A stretch of 10,857 nucleotides of DNA from Desulfovibrio sp. UBA4079 (lineage in GTDB: Bacteria; Desulfobacterota; Desulfovibrionia; Desulfovibrionales; Desulfovibrionaceae), in the NCBI GenBank assembly GCA_002382645.1, contig DFYP01000099.1:1-10857 (forward strand). Direction: 5' to 3'. This document shows, one piece after another, positions 1 to 9,502 of this stretch. The translations under genes were made by a program, and so were the position numbers. The first letter of the stretch is position 1; each line of letters opens with the position of its first letter. The notes below the pieces were generated by a model. It ran no database searches, was not told the DNA's origin, and saw nothing but the letters and a program-made list of their open reading frames with translations.

Positions 1-3276
<3,276 letters not shown>

Positions 3277-3281
3277 GGCCG

Positions 3282-4127
3282 TCACCGCTCCAGGATCTGG
3301 CTGGTGCGCACGCCGCCAGGCAGCTCCGACTCGGTGAAGCCGAACGGGGCCACCAGGGCGCGGTGCTCCGGGCTGCCGATGAAGCGGGCCAGCTCGGCGT
3401 TGCAGGCCGCGCGCAGCGCCGGAAAGCTCTTGCGGAAGACGAAGGCCCCGAAGCCCAGCCGGTCCGCGATGCCCGGCTCCTGCTCAAAGGGCTCGGCCGT
3501 CTCGGTGCGGCCGAGCTGGTCCTGGCCGGACATCCAGCGCACCGTGGGCGAGGACAGGGCCAGGCCGTCGGCCTGGCCGGACTCCACGGCCACCAGGCCG
3601 GTGACCGCGTCCGGCACCACGATCAGCCGTTCCGGGGAGGCATAGAGCTCCCGCAGCAGGCGCTCCTCCACGGACCCGCCGAGCACGGCCATGCGCGCGC
3701 CCTTGGCGGCCGCCTGGCCGTAGGAGTGCAGGTCCAGGGGATTGCCGCGGGGCACGAGCAGGGCCTGGCGCACGTGGAAGGTGGGTTCGGAGAACAGGAC
3801 CCGCGCGGCCCGCTCCGGGGTGATGAACATGCCCGCGGCGAGCATATCCACCCGGCCCTCGTCCAGCTCGTCAAGGAGCCGGGAGAACTCCGCCTGGCGC
3901 CACTCCACGCGGCCGATGCCCAGACGCTCCACCACGGCCCGGGCCACTTCCGGGGCCTCGCCCGTGACCCGGCCCTGGGGCGAGAGGAAGGCGTAGGGCG
4001 CCTCCACGGCGTAGCCGATGCGGATGACCCCCTCCCGGCGCAGGCGCTCCAGGGATTCCCCCTCGGCGGCGCAGCCCGCCGCCAAGGCCAGAACGAGCAG
4101 TGTCCATCCGATCCGCAACAGAGCCAT
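3282..4127 (-). CDS. Periplasmic amino-acid-type solute-binding lipoprotein (SBP family 3, EhuB-like)
   Basis: A 281-residue extracellular solute-binding protein of family 3. The N-terminus is a lipoprotein signal: Arg5, a hydrophobic stretch, then lipobox ALAAGC with Cys19 as the expected lipidated residue, which suggests membrane anchoring on the periplasmic side. The mature part follows the family layout: GVIRIGYAVEAPYAFL (about 33-48), TGEAPEVARAV (55-65), DMLAAGMFITPERAARVLFSEPTF (94-117, with the conserved Arg106) and a second lobe with LVPRGNPL and MAVLGGS. From memory, the GEAPEVA and AAGMFITPER stretches resemble the ectoine-binding protein EhuB more than general amino-acid binders; substrate is not proven. 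The start at 4127 is preferred over an ATG at 4193 because it has GAGGA about 8 bases upstream and places the signal peptide at the N-terminus. The kinase gene follows after 5 bases; no permease or ATPase gene is nearby. Confidence 0.88.
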   Translation of the reverse strand: MALLRIGWTLLVLALAAGCAAEGESLERLRREGVIRIGYAVEAPYAFLSPQGRVTGEAPEVARAVVERLGIGRVEWRQAEFSRLLDELDEGRVDMLAAGMFITPERAARVLFSEPTFHVRQALLVPRGNPLDLHSYGQAAAKGARMAVLGGSVEERLLRELYASPERLIVVPDAVTGLVAVESGQADGLALSSPTVRWMSGQDQLGRTETAEPFEQEPGIADRLGFGAFVFRKSFPALRAACNAELARFIGSPEHRALVAPFGFTESELPGGVRTSQILER

Positions 4128-4191
4128 GGCCGCATCCTCACTTGGTCCGGCCGGGCGGTGCGTCCGGACCGGAATGATGGAGATGGCTCCC

Positions 4192-4221
4192 ATGGTAGCA
4201 GATCATCGATATTGCGGCCAA
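4192..4221 (-). promoter_or_regulatory. Candidate sigma70-type promoter for the binding protein/kinase pair
   Basis: On the minus strand a TTGGCC box (4221-4216) and a TACCAT box (4197-4192) are separated by 18 bases, each matching four of six consensus positions. They lie between the candidate terminator of the TPR gene and the lipoprotein start at 4127, in a locally A+T-richer stretch. The match is modest and not confirmed by any other signal. Confidence 0.3.
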
Positions 4222-4223
4222 TG

Positions 4224-4250
4224 ATAAATGAACAACGCGGGCCGCCCGCG
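4224..4250 (-). terminator. Candidate intrinsic terminator of the TPR protein gene
   Basis: On the minus strand, 15 bases after the TGA of the TPR gene, CGCGGG and CCCGCG pair around a 3-base loop (4250-4236) and are followed by a T-rich tail, TTGTTCATTTAT (4235-4224). The stem is short but entirely G-C. Its position separates the TPR gene from the binding protein/kinase pair. The tail is not a pure T run, so efficiency is uncertain. Confidence 0.5.
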
Positions 4251-4265
4251 CCGGAGGAGGCGGGA

Positions 4266-5180
4266 TCAGAGATCGAGCTTGATGGGCGCGCTGGGGGCCC
4301 GGGCCGGGGCCGAGGAGGACTGGCCCCCGGCTCCCTTGGGCGCCTTTTCCGGGATGGTCTGGGTGGGGTCGAAGCCCGCGCCGAAGATGCGCGGCCCCAC
4401 CTGCTTGAGGAGCTTGAGGGCCTCCTGGTTGGTGGGATTGAACTGGAGCACCTGGGCCAGGGAGTCGTAGGCCTCGGACCAACTGCGCTTCTGGGTGGCC
4501 AGCTTGCCCATGCGCAGGTACAGGCTCTCGTTGCCCCCGAACCGGCGCACGGTCTCCTTGACCACCTCCTCGGCCTTGTCCAGCTCGCCCACGGCCTCGT
4601 AGCAGAGGATGGAGAACTGGTAGGGCCGGGGGTCCGTGGTGTCCACCTCCTGGCCGCGCTTGAAGTATTCCAGGGCCTCCAGGAACAGCCCGGCCATCAT
4701 CAGGCGGTTGCCGATGTCCACGGGCAGGTTCTTCTCGTCCGGGAACATCTCACTGGCCTTGCGGAACAGCTTGCGGGCCTCCAGGGGCTCCTTCTTGGCC
4801 AGGAACTCCTGGGCCTTGATGAGCATCTCGTCCAGGCCCATCTTCTGGGCGCGGATCTGCTCCATGCGGACCTTTTCCAGGGCCGCCTCGAGCTTGTCGT
4901 GCATGCGCTTGAGCGTGCGCCAGAGGGTCTTCTCCTGGCCCTTCTGGTACTGGATGCCCTGGGGGAACACGCGCTTGATCTGCTTCATGCCCGAGAGGTC
5001 GCGCAGGGCCTCGTCCAGGAGCACGTTCACCTCGAAACGCTCGCGGCCGAAGATCTGGCTCCCGTGCAACAGCTCCAAGGCCTGGCACAGGGCCTTGAGG
5101 GTACGGAGATAGTCGTTGCGCTGGATGTAGGACTTGGCCCTGGCGATGAATTCCTTGACCGTCTTGGCACTGGCGGACAT
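4266..5180 (-). CDS. Tetratricopeptide-repeat protein with coiled coil, cytoplasmic
   Basis: A 304-residue protein with no signal peptide or membrane segment. Residues 1-75 are helical and lysine-rich, 80-112 look like a charged coiled-coil helix, and 116-260 carry about four TPR-like helix pairs (for example EFLAKKEPLEARKLFRKASEMFP at 125-147, LMMAGLFLEALEYFKRG at 160-176, CYEAVGELDKAEEVVKETVRRF at 193-214 and WSEAYDSLAQVLQFNPTNQEAL at 234-255). The last 38 residues are a low-complexity Ala/Pro/Ser/Gly tail ending KLDL. TPRs bind partner proteins; no partner is indicated by the sequence. The start at 5180 is chosen because GGAG sits 5-6 bases upstream; an in-frame ATG at 5240 lies inside the probable promoter. 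It has its own promoter and terminator, so it appears to be a single-gene unit. I cannot assign a specific function. Confidence 0.87.
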   Translation of the reverse strand: MSASAKTVKEFIARAKSYIQRNDYLRTLKALCQALELLHGSQIFGRERFEVNVLLDEALRDLSGMKQIKRVFPQGIQYQKGQEKTLWRTLKRMHDKLEAALEKVRMEQIRAQKMGLDEMLIKAQEFLAKKEPLEARKLFRKASEMFPDEKNLPVDIGNRLMMAGLFLEALEYFKRGQEVDTTDPRPYQFSILCYEAVGELDKAEEVVKETVRRFGGNESLYLRMGKLATQKRSWSEAYDSLAQVLQFNPTNQEALKLLKQVGPRIFGAGFDPTQTIPEKAPKGAGGQSSSAPARAPSAPIKLDL

Positions 5181-5239
5181 ACAATCTCCAGGAACACAAG
5201 GATGTTGCGAAGTGTCGCGGCGCGGAGAATCTTTATACA

Positions 5240-5268
5240 ATCTTAATACAGCCCGGCCCTCATTTCAA
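5240..5268 (-). promoter_or_regulatory. Sigma70-type promoter of the TPR gene, overlapping the upstream stop codon
   Basis: On the minus strand TTGAAA (5268-5263) and TAAGAT (5245-5240) are separated by exactly 17 bases, with five and four matches to consensus. The predicted transcript start near 5233 leaves a leader of about 50 bases before the ATG at 5180. The -35 box shares bases with the TGA stop (5267-5265) of the Mut7-C gene. The region 5181-5262 is markedly more A+T-rich than the surrounding genes. Confidence 0.55.
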
Positions 5269-6047
5269 GGTCCGGCCGCGGGATCGTCGTCCGGCAGGAT
5301 GACCCCGGCCTCGCTCAAAACCCGGCGCATGTGCTCATGGTGCGAGCCCTGCCAGAAAATCCGGCCGCAGGACGGACAGAGCCGGAACGCGTGGTAGTAG
5401 AGCCGGGTCTTGGGCTCCAGGCGGTGCAGGATGTCCCTCTTGTCCACGGGCGTGAGGACCACGTTGCAGCGCAGGCAGCGGCCGAAGGCCGCCGGGGCCC
5501 GCCGCACGCCGAACAGGTCGAGGACCTCCAGGAGCTGGTCCAGGGGCTGGGCGGCCCGCACCAGGCGGCCCCAGACGATCTCGCCGCGCTTGAGCAGGGC
5601 CCGGTCCCGGGAGAGCACCACCCGGCCCTCCTCGGCGGCCAGGCGGGCGATGCGGCCGTCGCCGAAGCGGCGGTCGTAGGCCGCGTCAAAGCCCAGGGTG
5701 CGCAGCAGGGCGGCCAGCTTGGCCACGTTCTCGTCCACGGCGAAACGCAGTTCCGGGAGCACATGAGGCCGCAGCAGGGTGGGCGCGGTCACGTCCACGG
5801 GCGGGCTGGCCGGGCCCACGCTGACCTCCTGGCCCGGCTCCAGGAGGTGCCCGAAGTCCACGGCCCGGCCGTCCACGCTGAGGACATAGACCTCGGTGTG
5901 CGGTACGCCCAGGGACTCGAGCACGTCCTTGACCGAGGCCCGGCGGGTGGCGTCGAAGGCTACGGGGCCTGGACCGGAACGCCGGACCAGGTCCTGGAGG
6001 TCGCCCTCGAAGGTCAGCTGCGCCGGATGGTGCGGGTCGGAGTCCAT
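5265..6047 (-). CDS. Mut7-C RNase-domain protein with N-terminal ubiquitin-like domain
   Basis: A 260-residue soluble protein. Residues 10-80 resemble the ubiquitin-like (beta-grasp) domain that precedes Mut7-C, including ASVKDVLESLGVPHTEV (37-53) and a VDG turn. Residues 100-245 are the Mut7-C PIN-like RNase domain: RFAVDENVAKLAALLRTLGFD (101-121) supplies the first acidic pair D105/E106, DGRIARLAAEEGRVVLSRD (130-148) supplies D130 and the SRD acidic motif at D148, and the zinc ribbon has CLRC (191-194) and CPSC (224-227). These match family expectations, so an intact metal-dependent RNase-like fold is likely; the real substrate is unknown. The start is uncertain: 6047 has AGGG six bases upstream, while tandem ATGs at 6068 and 6065 would add up to seven residues. 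It is transcribed away from the glycosyltransferase gene; the next gene on this strand has its own promoter. Confidence 0.85.
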   Translation of the reverse strand: MDSDPHHPAQLTFEGDLQDLVRRSGPGPVAFDATRRASVKDVLESLGVPHTEVYVLSVDGRAVDFGHLLEPGQEVSVGPASPPVDVTAPTLLRPHVLPELRFAVDENVAKLAALLRTLGFDAAYDRRFGDGRIARLAAEEGRVVLSRDRALLKRGEIVWGRLVRAAQPLDQLLEVLDLFGVRRAPAAFGRCLRCNVVLTPVDKRDILHRLEPKTRLYYHAFRLCPSCGRIFWQGSHHEHMRRVLSEAGVILPDDDPAAGP

Positions 6048-6125
6048 GCCCCACCCTACCCGCATCATTGCCCCGGCTCAACCCGGCCTTGTTGCCGGGC
6101 GTGGAACTTGTTAGGGTTATTCTAT
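6048..6125. promoter_or_regulatory. Divergent intergenic region with a 6-bp hairpin
   Basis: This short region separates the divergent Mut7-C and glycosyltransferase genes and must hold both promoters. An inverted repeat, CCCGGC (6082-6087) and GCCGGG (6094-6099) around a 6-base loop, sits 26 bases before the plus-strand ATG. On the minus strand TAGAAT (6124-6119) matches a -10 box in five of six positions, but no good -35 is seen. On the plus strand TTAGGG (6111-6116) may serve as the ribosome-binding site. No convincing plus-strand promoter was found. Confidence 0.35.
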
Positions 6126-7145
6126 ATGCGCATCCTCGCCCTGGATGGCACCTATCTCAACGCGGCCCTGCGGGACCTGGGGCACGAGGTCCTGGCCGTG
6201 GGCCAGGAACCGGCCTGCGACGTGCCCCTGACCTCCCCGCTCTCGGCTGGCGGCCTGCACGATCTGCTGCGCTCGCGGGACTTCCGGCCGGACGCGGCCC
6301 TGTGGTGCGACACCTGCCGGCCGCCCCAGGTCTTCGGGCTGGAGACCCTGCCCTGCCCGATCCTGGGCTATTCCATCGACCAGTACTGCAACCCCTGGCA
6401 CGTGCCGTACAGCGCGCTCTTCGACCACGTGCTCCTGGCCCAGAAGAACTTCCTCCCGGTCTTCGACCGCCCGGACCTGCTGCGGGACATGGAGTGGGCC
6501 CCGCTCTTCTGCGACCCCCTGGTGGACCGGCCGGGCTCCGGGGAACGCGACATTCCCGTGGCCTTCGTGGGCACCCTGGACCCGCCGCTCAACCCGGGCC
6601 GCAAGCCGTTCCTGGAGGGCTTCCGGCGGCTCCACCCCCTGGTGCACCTCACCGGGAACTACGTGCCGGTCTTCGGCCAGAGCCGCCTGGTGCTCAACCA
6701 GAGCTGCGTGGGCGAGCTGAACTTCCGGGTCTTCCAGGCCATGGCCTGCGGCGCGGCCGTGCTCACCGAGGCCACGGACAACGGCCTGGACGAGCTCTTC
6801 GCCGTGGGCGCGGAGGTCCTGACCTACCCGCGGGGCGACGTGGCCGCGGCAGCGGCAGCGGCCCGCCAGGCCCTGGACGACCCGAACCTGCCCCGGATGG
6901 CCGAAGCCGGCAGGACCGCGGCCCTGAGCCGCCACTCCACCACGGCCAGGGCCCTGCGCGTGCTGGAACTCGCCCGGAGCCTGCAGGAGCGCCGCGCCGG
7001 AATGCGGCGCCGGGAGCACGCCGCCCTGGTGCACCGCGAACTGGGTATGGCCTACGCCATGCTGGCCTCGGACCCCGCCCTGCCCCTGCCTCCGGACTAC
7101 CGCGACCTCCTGGCCCGGAGCGCCGGGGAGCTGCGCCTGGCCTGA
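6126..7145 (+). CDS. CgeB-like family 1 glycosyltransferase
   Basis: A 339-residue cytoplasmic protein with a GT-B-type layout. The N-terminus MRILALDGTYLNAALRDLGHEV is a typical Rossmann first strand and helix; the acceptor-side half is short. Residues 190-235 carry the diagnostic C-terminal donor-binding stretch of CgeB/YkvP-like transferases (Glyco_trans_1_2): VLNQSCVGELNFRVFQAMAC (189-208) followed by GAAVLTEATDNGLDELF and VLTYPRGD. A run of seven alanines (240-246) and an arginine-rich helix (284-297) follow. These enzymes transfer a sugar from an NDP-sugar to a protein, lipid or polysaccharide acceptor; neither donor nor acceptor can be told from sequence. No signal peptide or membrane helix is seen. 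The start at 6126 has a TTAGGG box 9 bases upstream. The pgm gene follows in the same direction after 57 bases, consistent with a link through glucose-1-phosphate. Confidence 0.82.
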   Translation: MRILALDGTYLNAALRDLGHEVLAVGQEPACDVPLTSPLSAGGLHDLLRSRDFRPDAALWCDTCRPPQVFGLETLPCPILGYSIDQYCNPWHVPYSALFDHVLLAQKNFLPVFDRPDLLRDMEWAPLFCDPLVDRPGSGERDIPVAFVGTLDPPLNPGRKPFLEGFRRLHPLVHLTGNYVPVFGQSRLVLNQSCVGELNFRVFQAMACGAAVLTEATDNGLDELFAVGAEVLTYPRGDVAAAAAAARQALDDPNLPRMAEAGRTAALSRHSTTARALRVLELARSLQERRAGMRRREHAALVHRELGMAYAMLASDPALPLPPDYRDLLARSAGELRLA

Positions 7146-7151
7146 GCAGCC

Positions 7152-7181
7152 TTGTCCCCCGGCCCCGCCCTCTGCTATCCT
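7152..7181 (+). promoter_or_regulatory. Candidate sigma70-type promoter for pgm
   Basis: TTGTCC (7152-7157) and TATCCT (7176-7181) are separated by 18 bases, with four matches each to consensus. A start near 7188 would leave a short leader containing the strong GGAGGG ribosome-binding site at 7193-7198, four bases before the ATG. This would allow pgm expression independent of the glycosyltransferase gene; read-through from upstream is equally possible. Confidence 0.3.
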
Positions 7182-7202
7182 CGAGCCAACACGGAGGGTT
7201 CC

Positions 7203-8855
7203 ATGCCCCTGCATCCCCTGGCCGGGAAACCGGCTCCCCGCGAAATCCTGGCCAACATCCCCCGGCTGGTGGCGGCCTACTACGCCCTGTCCCCGGACCC
7301 GGCCGAGCCGTCCCAGGCCGTGAGCTTCGGCACCTCCGGCCACCGGGGCCGCTCCCTGGCCCAGTCCTTCAACGAGGCCCACATCCTGGCCATCGTCCAG
7401 GCCGTGTGCGAACAGCGCGCGGCCCGCGGCATCGACGGCCCGCTGTTCCTGGGCATGGACACCCACGCCCTGTCCGAGCCCGCGCTCATGACCGCCCTGG
7501 AGGTCCTGGCGGCCAACGGCGCGGCCACGCGCATCCAGGCCGGCCGCGGCTACACGCCCACTCCGGTGATCTCCCACGCCATCCTGACCCACAACCGGGG
7601 CCGGACATCCGGGCTGGCCGACGGCATCGTCATCACGCCCTCGCACAACCCGCCCGAGGACGGCGGCATCAAGTACAACCCGCCCGAGGGCGGCCCGGCC
7701 GACACCACGACCACCAAGGCCATCCAGGACCGGGCCAACGCCCTGCTGCGCGGCGGACTCAAGGAGGTCCGGCGCATGCCCTTCACCCGGGCGCTGGCGG
7801 CGGACTGCGTGGCGGAACACGACTACGTGGGCCCCTACGTGGCCGACCTCTCCACCATCCTGGACCTGGACCTGGCCGCCTCGGCCGGGCTGTCCATCGG
7901 CGTGGACCCCCTGGGCGGCTCGGGCATCGCCTTCTGGGACCCCATTGCCGAGCGCTACGGGCTCAAGCTCACGGTGGTCAACCGGGCCGTGGACCCGACC
8001 TTCGCGTTCATGACCCTGGACAAGGACGGCAAGATCCGCATGGACTGCTCCTCGCCCCAGGCCATGGCCTCGCTCATCGCCCACCGCCAGAACTTCGACA
8101 TCGCCTTTGGCAACGACCCGGACTTCGACCGCCACGGCATCGTCACCCGCGAGTCCGGGCTCATGAACCCCAACCACTACCTGGCCGTGGCCGTGAGCGA
8201 GCTGTTCCGCACCCGGCCCGGCTGGAGCCCTGCGGCCGCCGTGGGCAAGACCCTGGTTTCCAGCTCGCTCATCGACCGCGTGGCCGCGGACCTGGGCCGC
8301 AACCTGCGGGAGGTGCCCGTGGGTTTCAAGTGGTTCGTGGACGGGCTGCTGGACGGGAGCCTCGGCTTCGGCGGCGAGGAGTCGGCCGGGGCCTCGTTCC
8401 TGCGCAAGGACGGCACGGTCTGGACCACGGACAAGGACGGCATCATCATGGACCTGCTGGCCGTGGAGATCACCGCCCGCACCGGCCGCGACCCCGGGGA
8501 GCTCTACCGGCAGATCACCGCCCGCCTGGGCGAGCCGCTGTACCAGCGCCTGGACGTGGCCTGCTCCGCGGCCCAGAAAAAGGCCTTCGCCAGCCTGACC
8601 CCGGACATGGTCACGGCCTCGGAGCTGGCCGGGGAGCCCATCCGCGCCCGGCTCACCCGGGCCCCGGGCAACAACCAGCCCTTCGGCGGGCTCAAGGTGG
8701 TCACGGACAACGGCTGGTTCGCGGCCCGGCCCTCGGGCACCGAGGACATCTACAAGATCTACGCCGAGAGCTTCCTGGGCGAGGCGCATCTCGCGCGGCT
8801 CCAGGACGAGGCCCAGGACATGGTCCGCAAGGCCTTCCAGGCAGCCGGGGCCTGA
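7203..8855 (+). CDS. pgm: Phosphoglucomutase, alpha-D-glucose-specific
   Basis: Interconverts glucose-1-phosphate and glucose-6-phosphate in the cytoplasm, linking glycolysis to glycogen and NDP-sugar synthesis. The 550-residue length is close to that of the E. coli Pgm type. All four active-site loops are intact: the phosphoserine loop TPSHNPPEDGG with Ser147, the Mg2+-binding loop NDPDFDRHG with D305, D307 and D309, the sugar-binding loop GGEESAGASF (390-399) and the phosphate-binding loop RPSGTEDIYKIY (509-520). N-terminal FGTSGHRG (41-48) is also canonical. The ATG at 7203 is preceded by GGAGGG, four bases away; an in-frame TTG at 7152 lies in the likely promoter and would only add an unconserved tail. 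The gene follows the glycosyltransferase and is closed by a strong hairpin terminator 11 bases after its stop codon. Confidence 0.97.
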   Translation: MPLHPLAGKPAPREILANIPRLVAAYYALSPDPAEPSQAVSFGTSGHRGRSLAQSFNEAHILAIVQAVCEQRAARGIDGPLFLGMDTHALSEPALMTALEVLAANGAATRIQAGRGYTPTPVISHAILTHNRGRTSGLADGIVITPSHNPPEDGGIKYNPPEGGPADTTTTKAIQDRANALLRGGLKEVRRMPFTRALAADCVAEHDYVGPYVADLSTILDLDLAASAGLSIGVDPLGGSGIAFWDPIAERYGLKLTVVNRAVDPTFAFMTLDKDGKIRMDCSSPQAMASLIAHRQNFDIAFGNDPDFDRHGIVTRESGLMNPNHYLAVAVSELFRTRPGWSPAAAVGKTLVSSSLIDRVAADLGRNLREVPVGFKWFVDGLLDGSLGFGGEESAGASFLRKDGTVWTTDKDGIIMDLLAVEITARTGRDPGELYRQITARLGEPLYQRLDVACSAAQKKAFASLTPDMVTASELAGEPIRARLTRAPGNNQPFGGLKVVTDNGWFAARPSGTEDIYKIYAESFLGEAHLARLQDEAQDMVRKAFQAAGA

Positions 8856-8860
8856 ACATG

Positions 8861-8892
8861 AAAAAAGCCGCCACCGATTGCGGTGGCGGCTT
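8861..8892. terminator. Bidirectional intrinsic terminator between pgm and the MarR gene
   Basis: A perfect 12-bp stem, AAGCCGCCACCG (8865-8876) and CGGTGGCGGCTT (8881-8892), encloses the 4-base loop ATTG. A run of six A at 8861-8866 provides a T run on the minus strand, so the hairpin is a textbook terminator for the MarR gene, whose stop lies about 30 bases upstream of it. On the plus strand it begins 11 bases after the pgm stop but has only TT after the stem, so it is weaker in that direction. Confidence 0.88.
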
Positions 8893-8922
8893 CACAACCA
8901 TCACGAATCACTGACTATCGAT

Positions 8923-9438
8923 TCATTCCTCTGGCTGGTCAAAGGTCTCGATGCCGGTCTGGAGCCGGGCCAGGAGCGCGGACAGGGTGACCCATTCCTC
9001 GGGCCCCAGGCAGTCGGCAAAGCGCGTGGTCCGGCGGCAGTGTTCCGGGGCCACCCTCTCCAGCAGCTTGATCCCCTGGGGCGTGAGCCGCACGAGCTTC
9101 TTGCGCCGGTCCTCGGCGTCGTCCGCACGAAACACCAGCCCATCCCGTTCCAGCCCGTCCAGGAGCCCGGTCATGGTGGCCCGGGTCACGCCCACGCCAT
9201 GGGCCAGGGCCGAGGGCTGCACGGCCTGGTCCGGGGTCCGGTACATGACCATGAGGGTGAGGAAGCGGCCGTTGGACAGGCCGAAACGGCCCAGGAAGCG
9301 CTCAAAGGACTCGCGCATGTCCCGGCTGGTGAGACCCAGGGCCAGGCAGGCGCGCACGACCCGCGGGTCCAAGCCGCTGAACCTGCGGGAGATATCCAGC
9401 ATCATGGCTTCATCAGGAAAATCGCGAACAAACAGCAT
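8923..9438 (-). CDS. MarR-family transcriptional regulator
   Basis: A 171-residue winged-helix regulator of the MarR type, which binds palindromic DNA as a dimer and is usually released by small ligands or oxidation. Residues 40-70 form the dimer-side helices (RFGLSNGRFLTLMVMYRTPD); the reader helix is about VTRATMTGLLDGLERDGLV (84-102); the wing is DDAEDRRKKLVRLTPQG (106-122) with the usual D-x-R-x-K pattern. Three cysteines (31, 134, 143) are present, but redox sensing is not implied. The start at 9438 is preferred, with GAGGGGG about 5 bases upstream; an in-frame ATG at 9462 falls inside the promoter and operator. The gene is downstream of trpA on the same strand but has its own promoter. 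The large palindrome over that promoter suggests autorepression. Its other targets and ligand are not visible. Confidence 0.92.
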   Translation of the reverse strand: MLFVRDFPDEAMMLDISRRFSGLDPRVVRACLALGLTSRDMRESFERFLGRFGLSNGRFLTLMVMYRTPDQAVQPSALAHGVGVTRATMTGLLDGLERDGLVFRADDAEDRRKKLVRLTPQGIKLLERVAPEHCRRTTRFADCLGPEEWVTLSALLARLQTGIETFDQPEE

Positions 9439-9450
9439 GGCGGCCCCCTC

Positions 9451-9479
9451 GTTAGGGGCCATATAGTATGGCCCCTAAC
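9451..9479. repeat. Perfect 13+3+13 bp inverted repeat, probable MarR operator
   Basis: GTTAGGGGCCATA (9451-9463) and TATGGCCCCTAAC (9467-9479) are exact reverse complements around a 3-base spacer, TAG. The repeat overlaps the -10 region of the MarR promoter and ends 12 bases before its ATG. Twofold-symmetric sites of this kind are what a MarR dimer binds, so autoregulation is the simplest reading. It could also form an RNA hairpin in trp read-through transcripts, but no T run follows it. Confidence 0.8.
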
Positions 9480-9489
9480 GAATTGTCAA
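9460..9489 (-). promoter_or_regulatory. Sigma70-type promoter of the MarR gene
   Basis: On the minus strand a perfect TTGACA (9489-9484) is followed after 18 bases by TATATG (9465-9460). An alternative -10, TACTAT (9468-9463), would give a 15-base spacer. Both -10 candidates lie within the inverted repeat, so binding there would block RNA polymerase. A start near 9453 rules out the ATG at 9462 as the translation start. Confidence 0.65.
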
Positions 9490-9502
9490 GGCCGCCCTCG
9501 GA

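Noticed and set aside
4128..4193. Upstream ATG at 4193 for the binding lipoprotein
   Set aside because: It would place 22 hydrophilic residues before the signal peptide and would start within the candidate -10 box.
6082..6099. The intergenic hairpin as a terminator
   Set aside because: No gene ends into it on either strand; both neighbours diverge from this region and no T run follows.
5331..6125. A plus-strand N-terminal extension of the glycosyltransferase by 265 codons
   Set aside because: This part is antisense to the Mut7-C gene and lacks motifs; the Rossmann start MRILALDGTYL at 6126 is the natural N-terminus.
6068..8914. A 948-codon plus-strand frame and an 890-codon minus-strand frame (6117-8789) over the glycosyltransferase and pgm genes
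   Set aside because: Both are Pro/Gly/Arg- or Gln/Val/Gly-rich shadows of two recognised genes; they cross gene boundaries and contain no family motif.
9439..9462. Upstream ATG at 9462 for the MarR regulator
   Set aside because: It lies inside the -10 box and palindrome, probably upstream of the transcript start, while 9438 has a strong ribosome-binding site.
9451..9479. The MarR palindrome as terminator of the trp operon
   Set aside because: The hairpin would be strong, but it is followed by GAGGGGG rather than a T run on the minus strand; promoter overlap favours an operator.
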